From Anastatus disparis (lineage: Eukaryota; Arthropoda; Insecta; Hymenoptera; Eupelmidae): 64,000 nucleotides of DNA. Each line of letters opens with the position of its first letter. The first letter of the stretch is position 1. The position numbers and the translations under genes are program-made. A model generated the notes under the pieces. That model ran no database searches. It was not told the DNA's origin and worked only from the letters and a program-made list of their open reading frames with translations. The stretch spans positions 4,162,001-4,226,000 of the forward strand of contig JAFFSR010000343.1 in the NCBI GenBank assembly GCA_017163975.1. The letters are read 5' to 3'. Positions 10,711 to 20,227 of this stretch are shown here, piece by piece.

Positions 10711-11799
10711 CTAAGAATTAAATTCTTCTGGATACCCCCTCCAACTGACCAAATATTGTTTTTTCGACCCCCTACCTTTACTCTTCAAAACCTCGTCAAC
10801 CTCAAACGCTTCGCTATCTAAATCCTTGCGCACTCTGCTCAACTGTTCTTCGTAAAAATATCCGTCAATTTTTTCTCCACTAAGATCTGCCAAAGTATAA
10901 ATGGGTGGTTGTTGTCTTGTGTCGACTCTTATAATTTTAAACAGCTCCAGAGTCCAGCCACCCTCGTATGCTTTCCTGAAGGCTGTCTTGGCACGACTGA
11001 CACGAACCAGATCACCAACGCTGTATTTAGCTACTCTAAACGGCTTTTTTTCGCTGTAACGCAACAACAAATTTCGACGTACCACGTGAGCATTATATAA
11101 GTTGACCTTGCAAGGGGGCATTTTTATGGCACTATGCCACGACTCGTTGTAACACGTCACAATTTTTTGCAAAACATCTATATAACGTCTTGTGCGCGAG
11201 TGAGTAAAGTATCGCCAGATTCGACGTTTGAGAGTTCGAATAAAGCGTTCGGCAATGGCTGCCTTTATATCAGGGTCTCTCACGACTCGGTAGGTAATAT
11301 GTTTCTTTTTTAGCACCTCTTGCACCTCTCGACCGATAAATTCCTTACCTTTATCAGTCTGTAGGTAAATAGGATGTCTATCATTACATCGTGATAAAAT
11401 TTTGTCCAATGCTACAGCAACGCTTCGGCTCGTTTTGTCGAGAAGAGGCTCTGCCCAGGCAAACTTTGAAAGTGCATCAATGACAATGAGAATATAGCTG
11501 TACCCATCATTGTAGGTTTTAAGTGATCTAAAATCTGCCAAGTCAGCTTCCCACACCTCAAAGGGGCTGAAAACGTTGTAATGTCGACGAGGAAAACGAT
11601 GTCTCACGAGTTTGTGTAAGGTATGTGCATCCTGACTCTCCAGCCACTTGGCGATGGTATTGTTATCAAATTTTTTGGGTTTCGCGTGTTTCAGTAGATG
11701 AGCACCAGCGTACGCTGATGGTGCAGAAAGATTATAGTAATAATGCTCAAGGCCGTCCGGCTTTGACATCTCCTTCTTCCTTTTCTCTTTCTTTCTCAT
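10711..11799 (-). pseudogene. Retroviral-type integrase with chromodomain, 3' end cut by TAG
   Basis: 362 codons. The catalytic core has Asp86 (VWEADLADF), Asp149 (YLQTDKGKEF) and Glu184 (AIAERFIRTLK), with 34 residues between the last two, close to the DDE core of retroviral integrases. It would insert the element into host DNA. The C-terminal chromodomain is present up to WRGYPEEFNS. There a TAG at 10711-10713 stops translation at the place where chromodomains usually have a tryptophan. The frame continues 10 codons to a TGA. All catalytic residues are intact, so the effect of the small loss is unknown. The 5' end overlaps the PLA2 gene by 53 bases in another frame. Met11 is an alternative start. 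Confidence 0.88.
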
Positions 11800-12271
11800 T
11801 GCTCCTCTTCCTCTTATAAATCAGCTTTCTCTCTTTCTTTTGCTGTCTTTTAAATGTATTTTTAATGCGTTTCAAAAATTTATCAAACGCAATTTTGCTG
11901 ATCATGCACAAAACAGTAATACCAGCTGCAGTCTTTTCATTACCATCCGCAGTCTCCGAGAGCATGCGTGAAAATGCTCGTTTAGCCAGCAGTCTGTCGG
12001 CTTTTATATGATTCGTTATTTTTTTATTTGAATATGAAATATCGTGCTCTAGACAGGCATTGTCAAGAGGGTTTTTTCCTCTCTGACCGCATCTGAGACG
12101 CTCTTCGAGATGTGTGCCAGGGCCGAGAAACTGGTAGCCTGGCAGATGCATTTCAAAGGGTACAACTGAAATCAATTGGTCTATAAAAGTACCAGTTTTC
12201 TCCCCCTTCTCCTCCTCCTCCTCCACCACCCCCTCCATCACTTCCTTCCATGCTTTCACATACGGTTCCAT
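11747..12271 (-). CDS. Parvovirus-type phospholipase A2 domain protein
   Basis: 174 residues, intact. The calcium-loop motif YQFLGPGTH is at about 46-54, and the catalytic pair His76-Asp77 sits in NACLEHDISYS with the preceding NPLDN. This is the layout of the secreted/parvoviral VP1-type PLA2. In parvoviruses this domain helps the particle leave the endosome; some Polintons and adintoviruses carry a relative. The N-terminus has a glutamate run. The C-terminus is strongly basic (KRQQKKERKLIYKRKR), possibly a nuclear signal. It overlaps the upstream gene by 16 bases and the integrase by 53 bases. Confidence 0.82.
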   Translation of the reverse strand: MEPYVKAWKEVMEGVVEEEEEKGEKTGTFIDQLISVVPFEMHLPGYQFLGPGTHLEERLRCGQRGKNPLDNACLEHDISYSNKKITNHIKADRLLAKRAFSRMLSETADGNEKTAAGITVLCMISKIAFDKFLKRIKNTFKRQQKKERKLIYKRKRSNEKEREKEEGDVKAGRP

Positions 12272-13086
12272 TTTAGCTGCTCGAGACGACTCTTTTTTGC
12301 AGGGGTTGATGGCGTAGCTGCCAACTCGCTACCAACTTTTTTACGTTTTTTCGCACTCTCAACTTCTTTCTCCTTTACGCTCGTCTGACTAGTAGCTGTT
12401 GAAGTATAATAACCTTCGTTTTCTGATGATGATGACGGCGATGAGTCAGCGCTATGAGATGCAATCTTACGCCACAGTTGATCGTTACCAATGAATTCTC
12501 GAGGTATACTAACTTGTCGCAAGACGCGTGCAAACTGTTTGTATCCGCGTGGTGGTGGTCTTTTTCTACTTCTCATAGCCTCGTTCACCAAATCGACAAT
12601 ATTAGTACCCTCGACAACAGCGCCATCTAGTTTGATTATACCACGACTATCCCATCCAATATTACCAGCTTGTCGCAAGTACCTAATGAGATGTCTAGCA
12701 TTGCTTCGAAATTTCTGCGGTACCGACTCGACAATCTGTTTGTCGTCGATTTCGTCATTATCGCCTCTATCCATTGTCGTTCCCGTTTCTAATAATGCGG
12801 TCTCGTGTGGACGTATTATACCCCCACTCTCATTCTTCTCCTCCTCTCTTAGATGCAAGTAACGCTGCAAGATTTGCTGATATTGCAAAGATTTTTGGCG
12901 CTCATCACCCGCAGAATGTAAAATTTTACTCATTTCCTCGTCGAGGCGTGTCGTGGCTGTACCAGGTGTCTGGACACTGGATGCTGGTGTTGTATGATTG
13001 GTAGTTGCTACGTCATGCTGTTGCTGCTGAAGTTGTTGCTCCAAGCACTCTTGCGGTACTAAAATCATTTTTCTTGCGTACTCCAT
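12256..13086 (-). CDS. Conserved Polinton protein with Gln-rich and coiled-coil N-terminus
   Basis: 276 residues. It opens MEYARKMILVPQECLEQQLQ with a glutamine run. A segment like 'LDEEMSKIL....KSLQYQQILQRYLHL' follows, probably helical. Then comes a compact domain (VPQKFRSNARHLIRYLRQ ... IGWDSRGIIKLDGAVVEGTN) that I recognise as recurrent in animal Polintons, without known function. The C-terminus is serine- and lysine-rich and ends in a nuclear-signal-like KKRKK. It overlaps its neighbours by 22 and 16 bases, inside the packaging/capsid cluster. Confidence 0.6.
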   Translation of the reverse strand: MEYARKMILVPQECLEQQLQQQQHDVATTNHTTPASSVQTPGTATTRLDEEMSKILHSAGDERQKSLQYQQILQRYLHLREEEKNESGGIIRPHETALLETGTTMDRGDNDEIDDKQIVESVPQKFRSNARHLIRYLRQAGNIGWDSRGIIKLDGAVVEGTNIVDLVNEAMRSRKRPPPRGYKQFARVLRQVSIPREFIGNDQLWRKIASHSADSSPSSSSENEGYYTSTATSQTSVKEKEVESAKKRKKVGSELAATPSTPAKKSRLEQLKWNRM

Positions 13087-13412
13087 GCCGATAAAACAGG
13101 TTTCACAATTAGCCGCAGTAAATATGCTGATTTTACCATCAATTTCCTTTTTACCTCCAAACTACCCAGTTTAGCGAGTTTCCGCAACAGAGGTGCGACT
13201 TTTCGCAATTGTTTCTTATAATACTTGCTGAGTGGAATATTTCCACGTAAAATGTTCAAAGCACACTCGCAAATGTACGTTATAAGTTTAGAATTTGCTT
13301 CGCGTATTATAGCCTTAACTTTATAGAGTTCGCTTTTACACAAAACATGTAGCTGAGTCCAGTACTTTTCTGGAATCGGTCTGCTGCTACGACTTCGTCT
13401 CACCGGCTCCAT
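13065..13412 (-). CDS. Small basic conserved Polinton protein
   Basis: 115 residues, rich in Lys, Arg and Leu. The stretch CALNILRGNIPLSKYYKKQL followed by 'LRKLAKL...VKRKLMVKSAYLLRLIVKPVLS' is typical of a small protein found next to the packaging ATPase in many invertebrate Polintons. In many relatives two glycines precede the terminal hydrophobic segment; here the position reads AYLL. A role as a core or scaffolding peptide is inference. Its ATG overlaps the ATPase stop codon (TAATG on the minus strand). Confidence 0.6.
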   Translation of the reverse strand: MEPVRRSRSSRPIPEKYWTQLHVLCKSELYKVKAIIREANSKLITYICECALNILRGNIPLSKYYKKQLRKVAPLLRKLAKLGSLEVKRKLMVKSAYLLRLIVKPVLSAWSTQEK

Positions 13413-14089
13413 TACAATCGCACGACTGGTACATTATTCGAGCGAACACCAGCTTTTATGGGTTTGCAACGAGGCACATAAACGTACTGATGTTTGTCAA
13501 ACGGAAATATACAAGTACGAAATCTCACATTTTCAGGCGTACCCTGCTTCAGGTCTATGAACAAATAGCCGTGTGGCTCTGCTGTGGCATCGAGATATGC
13601 CTCTTGCCAAAAACGAGGCTCCTCGGGGCAGACTTGACGCGCCAGATGATTTATTTGTGCTCGATCGCGCGGATTTTTAAATACAACGATGTAATTAGAG
13701 TTTAGAGAGATTTCTCGCTGACCTTGATGAAAGAGATTTTGCGAGATAAAGATGACGCTCAAGTTATTGTGATGACTGCCTTTGGTAAAGAGATTGACTA
13801 CAGCTCTGCTGGACGATTCTCTCATCAGATCGTCGAGAATCAAGAGTTTTGGTCGTGGATCATTGGCATAATCTTCGCTCTTTGGTAAACCCTCGTGAAA
13901 TTCGATTCCCTCACCCAACTCCCTGTAAATTGCCTGCCACTCGGTATAATACAAGAGTATACGCTCGAATTTTGTATCACTAATGCGATCAATGTGATGC
14001 AAAAAATTCTTCACAAATACTGTTTTACCACACGAGCTGGGTCCACAAATCATCAAAGTCCACGGATGCATCCACCTGCAAACGTCCAT
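13412..14089 (-). CDS. FtsK/HerA-type (A32-like) genome-packaging ATPase
   Basis: 225 residues, intact. Walker A is GPSSCGKT at 16-23, preceded by HPWTLMIC. Walker B is KLLILDDLM at 81-89, followed by a conserved NLFTKGSHHNNLSVIFISQN motif containing the sensor region. This family pumps DNA into the preformed capsid. Length is usual for Polintons (220-250). Met1 is at 14089 but Met7 (MHPWTLM) is an equally good start. A possible small intron (GTTAGT donor just upstream, TTTGCAG acceptor at about 14077) would also lead to Met7. It heads the tightly overlapping minus-strand cluster that runs down to the capsid gene. Confidence 0.88.
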   Translation of the reverse strand: MDVCRWMHPWTLMICGPSSCGKTVFVKNFLHHIDRISDTKFERILLYYTEWQAIYRELGEGIEFHEGLPKSEDYANDPRPKLLILDDLMRESSSRAVVNLFTKGSHHNNLSVIFISQNLFHQGQREISLNSNYIVVFKNPRDRAQINHLARQVCPEEPRFWQEAYLDATAEPHGYLFIDLKQGTPENVRFRTCIFPFDKHQYVYVPRCKPIKAGVRSNNVPVVRL

Positions 14090-14395
14090 GTTACCGCCGC
14101 TGCTAAACTTCTACTACTAACCTCATCACATCCTCGAACCACTCTACATATACGATCAGCAAGAGTGGGGGGCGGCGGTGGCGGCGGCGCGCGCGTGTGC
14201 GAGCAGTATCGTGCTGGCGCTAGCCAATCGTTTAGCTGATTAGCCATATAGCTGGCTGACGCCAGCATTATTCCGCTCTTTAGCTATATGGCTGGAAAAG
14301 CTTAACAAGTATTAACCTGTTATTTACTCAAAAGCGCTCGTCACCATCACTACTTGTACCTGCCACCACCACCACCACCACCACCAGATTTCCAG
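14090..14395. promoter_or_regulatory. Divergent control region between ATPase and the plus-strand gene
   Basis: Contains a GC-rich G/C tract (about 14163-14205), an inverted pair GCTGGCG...CGCCAGC (about 14214-14275), a second pair CCATATAGCT...AGCTATATGG, and a CCA microsatellite (14364-14385). No open frame is supported. Position and palindromes suggest promoter or enhancer function in both directions; that is inference. Confidence 0.45.
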
Positions 14396-14430
14396 TATAA
14401 AAGTAAAAGCAGCAGCATTTATAGGTTAGT
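14396..14430 (+). promoter_or_regulatory. TATA box and initiator of the PPP1R15-like gene
   Basis: TATAAAAG starts at 14396 and TTAGT lies at 14426-14430, putting the start A at 14428, 32 bases downstream. This is a textbook insect core-promoter spacing. No ATG occurs between 14428 and 14576. A possible 5'UTR intron (AAAG/GTAATC near 14490 to TTTTATAG near 14556) is visible but unproven. Confidence 0.6.
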
Positions 14431-14575
14431 GCTGTACAAGTTTTCGTATCGTGAAAATAAATAAGTTATAGTCAACAAATTTGAGCAAAGGTAATCAAAT
14501 TTTAACAAAAAATTCATTAAAGACTCAAATTTTTAAATTTTGATAAAATTTTATAGAGACTTGTCGTGAGGAAGT

Positions 14576-14608
14576 ATGGTGATTATCCGTATCTTGAAGA
14601 AAAAATAA
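14576..14608 (+). CDS. Upstream ORF, 10 codons
   Basis: The first ATG of the predicted transcript is at 14576. Its frame codes for ten residues, ends with TAA at 14606-14608, and is followed by three more TAA codons and a TGA in the same frame. The main ATG (14617) begins 8 bases after the first stop and overlaps the last of these stops. Such a leader would lower normal initiation at the main ATG. Host GADD34/CReP mRNAs are known for uORF control. Confidence 0.5.
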   Translation: MVIIRILKKK

Positions 14609-14616
14609 TAATAATA

Positions 14617-14832
14617 ATGAATCAAACAAAAAAGGTGCATTTCAAGGAAGGTAAACCGGATATTCACGTGATACGCGTGTGGGATTACGCGAGCCGTGCA
14701 GCACGACGTGGAGAGTGGGAGCAAGCGGCTCGTGACAGAGAGAGATTTAAAATGAGAGTGGAAAGAATGAAGATTATTCTGGAACCTATAATTATGAAAA
14801 AAATTGACGACCACTTAATTAACAGAAAATAA
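14617..14832 (+). CDS. PPP1R15/GADD34-like PP1-recruiting protein (eIF2-alpha phosphatase regulator family)
   Basis: 71 residues, intact, the only clear plus-strand gene in the coding half of the Polinton. Residues 6-9 (KVHF) are a PP1-docking RVxF-type motif. About 13 residues later comes WDYASRAARRGEWEQ and then ARDRERFKMRV. This spacing of docking motif, tryptophan, 'RxARRGxWExxARDRxRF' and a helix is the signature of the PPP1R15 C-terminal domain, shared by host GADD34/CReP and several large DNA viruses. Those proteins bring PP1 to phosphorylated eIF2-alpha and keep translation going under stress or antiviral shut-off. A longer frame from a GTG at 14566 exists, but the ATG at 14617 is the plausible start. 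A dedicated TATA/initiator promoter lies upstream, and AATAAA signals follow at 14828 and 14865. Function is inferred from the motif pattern only. Confidence 0.72.
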   Translation: MNQTKKVHFKEGKPDIHVIRVWDYASRAARRGEWEQAARDRERFKMRVERMKIILEPIIMKKIDDHLINRK

Positions 14833-17800
14833 ATTTATTATTCTGTTATATTAATTTTAATTTCAATAAATTATGAAATTTATTACAAAATTGTTTTTGT
14901 CTTAATTCTATAACCTATATATATATATATATGTACATAATATTTTTACTTCGGTAATAATATATCAACATTTATTTATTATTTAATTAGATTTATAGCC
15001 GTATGGCTAATCTCGTTATTTACAAATCGTCTCTTTGAGTACACGGGCTCGCATATTTTACATTCAGGTCGTGTTATAACATCGTGAAACCGTGTGCGTC
15101 TAATAGCGTCATAGTTTGCAAAAAGTGGCGGTATTTCACCAGTAATAAGATTTCGTATGGAATCAAAGTTTATTTTCTGACTCACCGACGAATTAAGTCT
15201 TATACCCTTGATTTTGCAAACACATCCTTCAACGCCATCTGGTGTCAAATATTTATATCCGTAAAATTTGGGTCCACCAGAGACGAATGATGTGATGCTT
15301 GTGCCAAGACCATAACAGGCCAATTCGTCGGTCAAGTCACCCAAGAACGGCCCTGTTTTCGCATCGTACTCACCCACGCGACTTACATACACAATAGAGT
15401 CAGTATCGTAATACAGTACACGTTTACCCAACGGTTGCAATTCTTCGTAGAGTTTTAAACGCGCCAAGGCTGTGGTATAAGCGGCTACGACAACGTTACA
15501 TAATGCCGATGGCTCGACAGCCGCTTCTGTGTTGTGCCAGCATACGTAAATTGTCGTATCGTCGATCGGTAAAATTGAGTCAACCTCGCTCTCAGCACTA
15601 CAGAGTAATTCAAACAATCTCTGTGGATCATCCACCACTTCGGTCTTTGGCATATTTTCTCGTTGACCAAATTTACCCCACAATGAGTTTAAACAGAGTT
15701 TTGCTACAGATCTCAGACCAGCGTTATATTTTATTCGATTTCTGTCTAATTTTATGCCCTCTTGTTGCACAAATTCCTCAATATATCGAGCAATCGCGTT
15801 TTCGTCACCGTCAGCACATTCCGAAGGGTAACCCGACGCGTACGTTTTCTCAGCGAAAAATTTATCGATATAAGTTGGAAATAGACCACCCTGACCCGTG
15901 GCTTTGTTGTACTGAGTAATTTTATAAGACCATATTTCAAATATTTTTCGGATGATATAGCCCATCTGAACAGCTTTTCTCAACTCGTCAGCAACCCACG
16001 TACCGATAAAAACACGATCATCAGGATTTTCATGGTCACAATCTGCGGTATACATTAATTCAGCACATGTTCGACACAGTGGAAACAAAAGCTTATTATG
16101 CATTTTAACGGGGAGTACAGCATGATATAAATTTCGCGGCGGCAATACTTCACATTTAATAAGACCTTCAACGTGACTTATGTCATTCGTTTGACCCACC
16201 AGAGAGCGACACTCATCCTCGTCCACGTAGAGAGTTGGGTGACCAATGGGATATCGACCGTATTTACAGATATATGGATATAATGAACACACGTCCACGT
16301 ATTTTATTTTCTCACCCTCTTTTGCATCGTAAATTTTGACTGTATTGCCCGTTCGCCCGCCAAAAAATGCTTCTCGAGGATTTAACGGCGCGTGCCATTT
16401 TCGTGTCTTATCTTCAATGTACGACCGCATATTCTCGTTTTCCGAGTACTCTCGATCGAAATCACACTCCCACTTTTCGATAAGTTCATAACCATGGGCT
16501 CGTATTTTTTCCGATATCTACGCGGTTCTCTCGAAACGTTCGTCCATATTTTCACCGTTTACGAGCCTCGAGTCTCGGTTTATGGTGTAACACCAGACAC
16601 AACCATGCCAATAACACCCGTGAAATTGTAAAACGATTTTCTTTCCATTTTCAAGTACACAATATCCGTCCACTAGAGGGCCTTCGGGAAGCTTCTTTTC
16701 TCGTGCACGAACGGTATACTGAATTTGTCGATTCAGCACATTTTCCATCCAGCACAACCATCGCATCGCCTTCATAGACTGTTTATTTGCTTGTCTATAA
16801 CCACCTTGAGGTATAATACCTATTGTATCTTTTTGTAAAAATTTTTTTCTATACACACGCATGCAAGAAGATGCGATGGTGGCGCACTCTACAAATGGAT
16901 CTGTATTACCACATTCGATGAAGGTATTGCGAAAAGCCAGACTTGCTAAACGTAAAATTTTTACATCTGGCTTACAGTATTTTATAATTTCATTTCTAAA
17001 ATTAAATATATAACTTTCAGCTTTTTTTTCGTTATACCACTGCATAAATTCGCGTCGCTCTTCGATCTTCATCGAATCTGGCGAAAAAGTGCACATCGGT
17101 GGCATTTCTCCCACGTAATTCTGATTTTCCGGTGTATTAAAAAGATGAGGGAACGTACCTTTCTCGATATTAACAAGACCGTAAGCTTTTGGTAGTGCAG
17201 CTAAACCCATATGTAGATAATTCAAACTATCTATGAATTTAACCGATAAAATTTCCATTATGATTATTTTTGACCCGTTTAAAATTACATTTGGCTTATT
17301 TCTGAGATCTTTACGTTCTGTTAAATGTTTAAGAATAAATTGTGCATCAAAACCCTGCGCATTGTGTGCTATACAAACGATTTGTTTGAAATTTTTTCTT
17401 GGTGCCAAGGCCAAATCGACTAGCTGTTTCACGGGGTCAATTTCAAACACATACTCGCGCATCCCACATACTTCGCAAGAATTTGATACATTTTCATCGT
17501 TCAAACAGTAACTACACACTTGCTGGACAACACATAAATTTGGTACATGCAGCCTTACTTTTTCAGCCTCACAGCCTAAAATGCTCTCTGATTGCTGAGT
17601 CTCAAAATCATAAAATAAATAAAGAATTGTTTTTTTATTCATCATGAATCCTTTTTTATCGACAATAGGTTGCATGTAACAAAGATGTTCTATTGGTCTT
17701 TTACCATTACATATTTTACAAAATATCGTATTACAATCATGTGGTTCTTTATCATTGATGCGCACTGTTTTGATACATACACGACAAATTTTTATACTCT

Positions 17801-18969
17801 CGCATACCGACCGAGAACTATCGAAAGATTTTGAATTTTTATGATTTTTAAAACAAACGGTGCCGTAAAAATCTCTGCTACATTGAAAGCATTTTATTTT
17901 TTCCTGATTTATATCACAAGGAGGCTTCTGTAAACATTTATAGCATTTTTGTTCACATTTATGATTTTTCGTATGACTAAATTTTTTATTGCAAGGTATA
18001 CAGTAGCCTCGACTCCCAGCCGCTGCGAGTAAATTTAAAATTGGCTGGTAATGTCTGGAATTTTCATAATACATGATATTTAGAGTATGTCTAACGACAT
18101 TACCAACGTCGTGTACGAAACGTGTGCCATCGTAAAGCGGTCTATATCCACGAGCAAAATTTTGAAATGAATAAACAACGATTGCGACTCCAAAGAGTGC
18201 ATAATATTCTTGAAATAATTTAATCTCCTCTATACCACAACCCGTCTCGGGTATCGTAACTCTCGCAGCTCTTACAAGTTTCAATGCTTGCACTTTCTGA
18301 TATTGTGCTGTATGATGTCTTATTTTATTTCATCTGTCATGGAAAATTCCACTACGCGTTTGACCACGTATGGCGTATACGTGAGCAGCGACTAGCGAGC
18401 GTGGAAGACAAAGACTGTCGCTATTTTCAATATTTAGAATGGATTTCTTAAAAACTGATTCGCTAGTGAGAGACACACGACCCCGACCCTCTGGTTTAGT
18501 CACAGTACTGACTTCAACATTCAAAACATCGTCAATTTCGAAACCATCATTACTCTGCGCTATACTAGCTATCAGTTCTAGTAAATCTACCGGTGAAAAA
18601 TCACGAAGCAGTCTAAAAGAAATCCATAGAGACCCGTGCACAAAACGTTCAGAGCTTATAGTCATGCCAATATAATCTGATGGTTGTGCATATTCACACA
18701 CGTGACGATATAAATCGTTTATAGCAGCCTCAAACCAGCCATATACATTTGCATTAGCTGGTGAGGGTAATATCGACACTCTTAATTGTCGCCCTTGAAG
18801 CTTAAACTGTTTGTAATATCGTGAAGTTTCTTCATGAATGGTAATGTGTTCCTGAGCAGAAGTACCATCTCCCTGTTGAAGACATTCGTCTACAATACCG
18901 AGAAGTAATATATAAGAATTAATATAATTATAAAATTACATAAATCTCAATAGTCGAGATCTTCTGTAC

Positions 18970-19296
18970 CTGGTGTCGATATTGCAGATAATGTAGTTTC
19001 AGGTGAAACTATTTTATTCGACGTTTGTGCATCCTGGTCATTCCAGTGAGAGCAACCTGGCAACGGTTCATTAGGTCGTGGTGGCGCTGTAGTATCAGCA
19101 ATTACCCCCTCCAACATCGTGTTTGGAGTGCTATGATCATAAATCACGTGATCATCTAACGAATTTATAACTTCTCGTACTTCTTCGGTGGGCGGCAGTA
19201 GTGCAGGATCTCTCAAACTAAGCAGCTGTTCTTCTGCTGACAGAAGATTCATCAGTAATTCATCCCCACCACTGTCCTCCATCATGTTTTGCAGGT
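18970..19296 (-). other. PolB exon 2 (inferred), acidic segment
   Basis: A frame with ENDS-like acidic and proline-rich composition (MMEDSGGDELLMNLLSAEEQ ...) lies between acceptor TTTTCAG/AC (19297/19296) and donor CCAG/GTACAG (18970/18969). The next acceptor, TTGTAG/AC at 18890/18889, keeps the frame and leads to DECLQQGDGTSAQE. The 80-base second intron is a normal size for insects. Confidence 0.65.
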
Positions 19297-19297
19297 C

Positions 19298-20227
19298 TGA
19301 AAATTTTTTAATATCATATCTATCAAAATTACACTATTTTAAACAAAAAAGTCTTATCCCGCGAAATTCTTCGACCATAAATAAAAAATCTATAGATTAT
19401 TGATCCGATATTGGAAATCGATATTTTTTTGTAAAACATATTTTTGGATTTATCATTGTATTTACAACATAAAAGTATTAGCTTGCAAAATTTTTTGACC
19501 GTAAATAAGTAAGTTATCGAGTATTGGTCCGATATTGGGAATCAATAATTTTTTGTAAAATATATTTTTGGATTTATTATTTTATTTACAACAAAAAAGT
19601 CTTATCCCGCGAAATTCTCCGACCATAAATAAAAAATCTATAGATTATTGATCCGATATTGGAAATCGGTATTTTTTGTGAAACATATTTTTGGATTTAT
19701 CATTGTATTTACAACATAAAAGTATTAGCTTGCAAAATTTTTTGACCGTGAATAAGTAAGTTATCGAGTATTGGCCCGATATTGGAAATCAATTTTTTGT
19801 AAAACATATTTTTGGATTTATTATTTCATTTTCAACAAAAAAGTCTTATCCCGCGAAATTCTCCGACCATAAATAAAAAATCTATAGATTATTGATCCGA
19901 TATTGAAAATCGATATTTTTTGTAAAATATATTTTTGGATTTATCATTGTATTTACAACATAAAAGTATTAGCTTGCAAAATTTTTTGACCGTAAATAAG
20001 TAAGTTATCGAGTATTGGTTCGATATTGGCAATCAATATTTTTTAGTAAAACATATTTTTGAATATATTGTTTTATTTACAACATAAAAGTCTTATGCCG
20101 CGAAATTCTCCGGTGGTAAATAAAAAAGATATAGATTATTGAACGATTATTGGCTACGATTTCGTGATTTAAAAATACATTTCTAGATTAGTTATTCGAT
20201 TCATGATAGAAAATATGCATAACTTAC
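19298..20227. repeat. PolB intron 1 filled by a 247-bp satellite-like array
   Basis: GTCTTATCCCGCGAAATTC recurs at about 19351, 19599, 19843 and 20090. Each 247-bp unit is a dimer of two diverged halves of about 124 bp: one with CCATAAATAAAAAATCTATAG, the other with GACCGTAAATAAGTAAGTTA. Both halves share GATATTGGAAATC. The array of about 3.5 units fills the intron. Confidence 0.8.

Noticed and set aside
14053..14268. 71-codon minus-strand frame over the GC-rich region upstream of the ATPase
   Set aside because: Low-complexity proline run from the GC tract; no family similarity and it overlaps the ATPase start in another frame.
14566..14616. Longer N-terminus of the PPP1R15-like protein from a GTG
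   Set aside because: Non-ATG start in a eukaryotic context; the family similarity begins after the ATG at 14617, and an overlapping uORF explains the region better.
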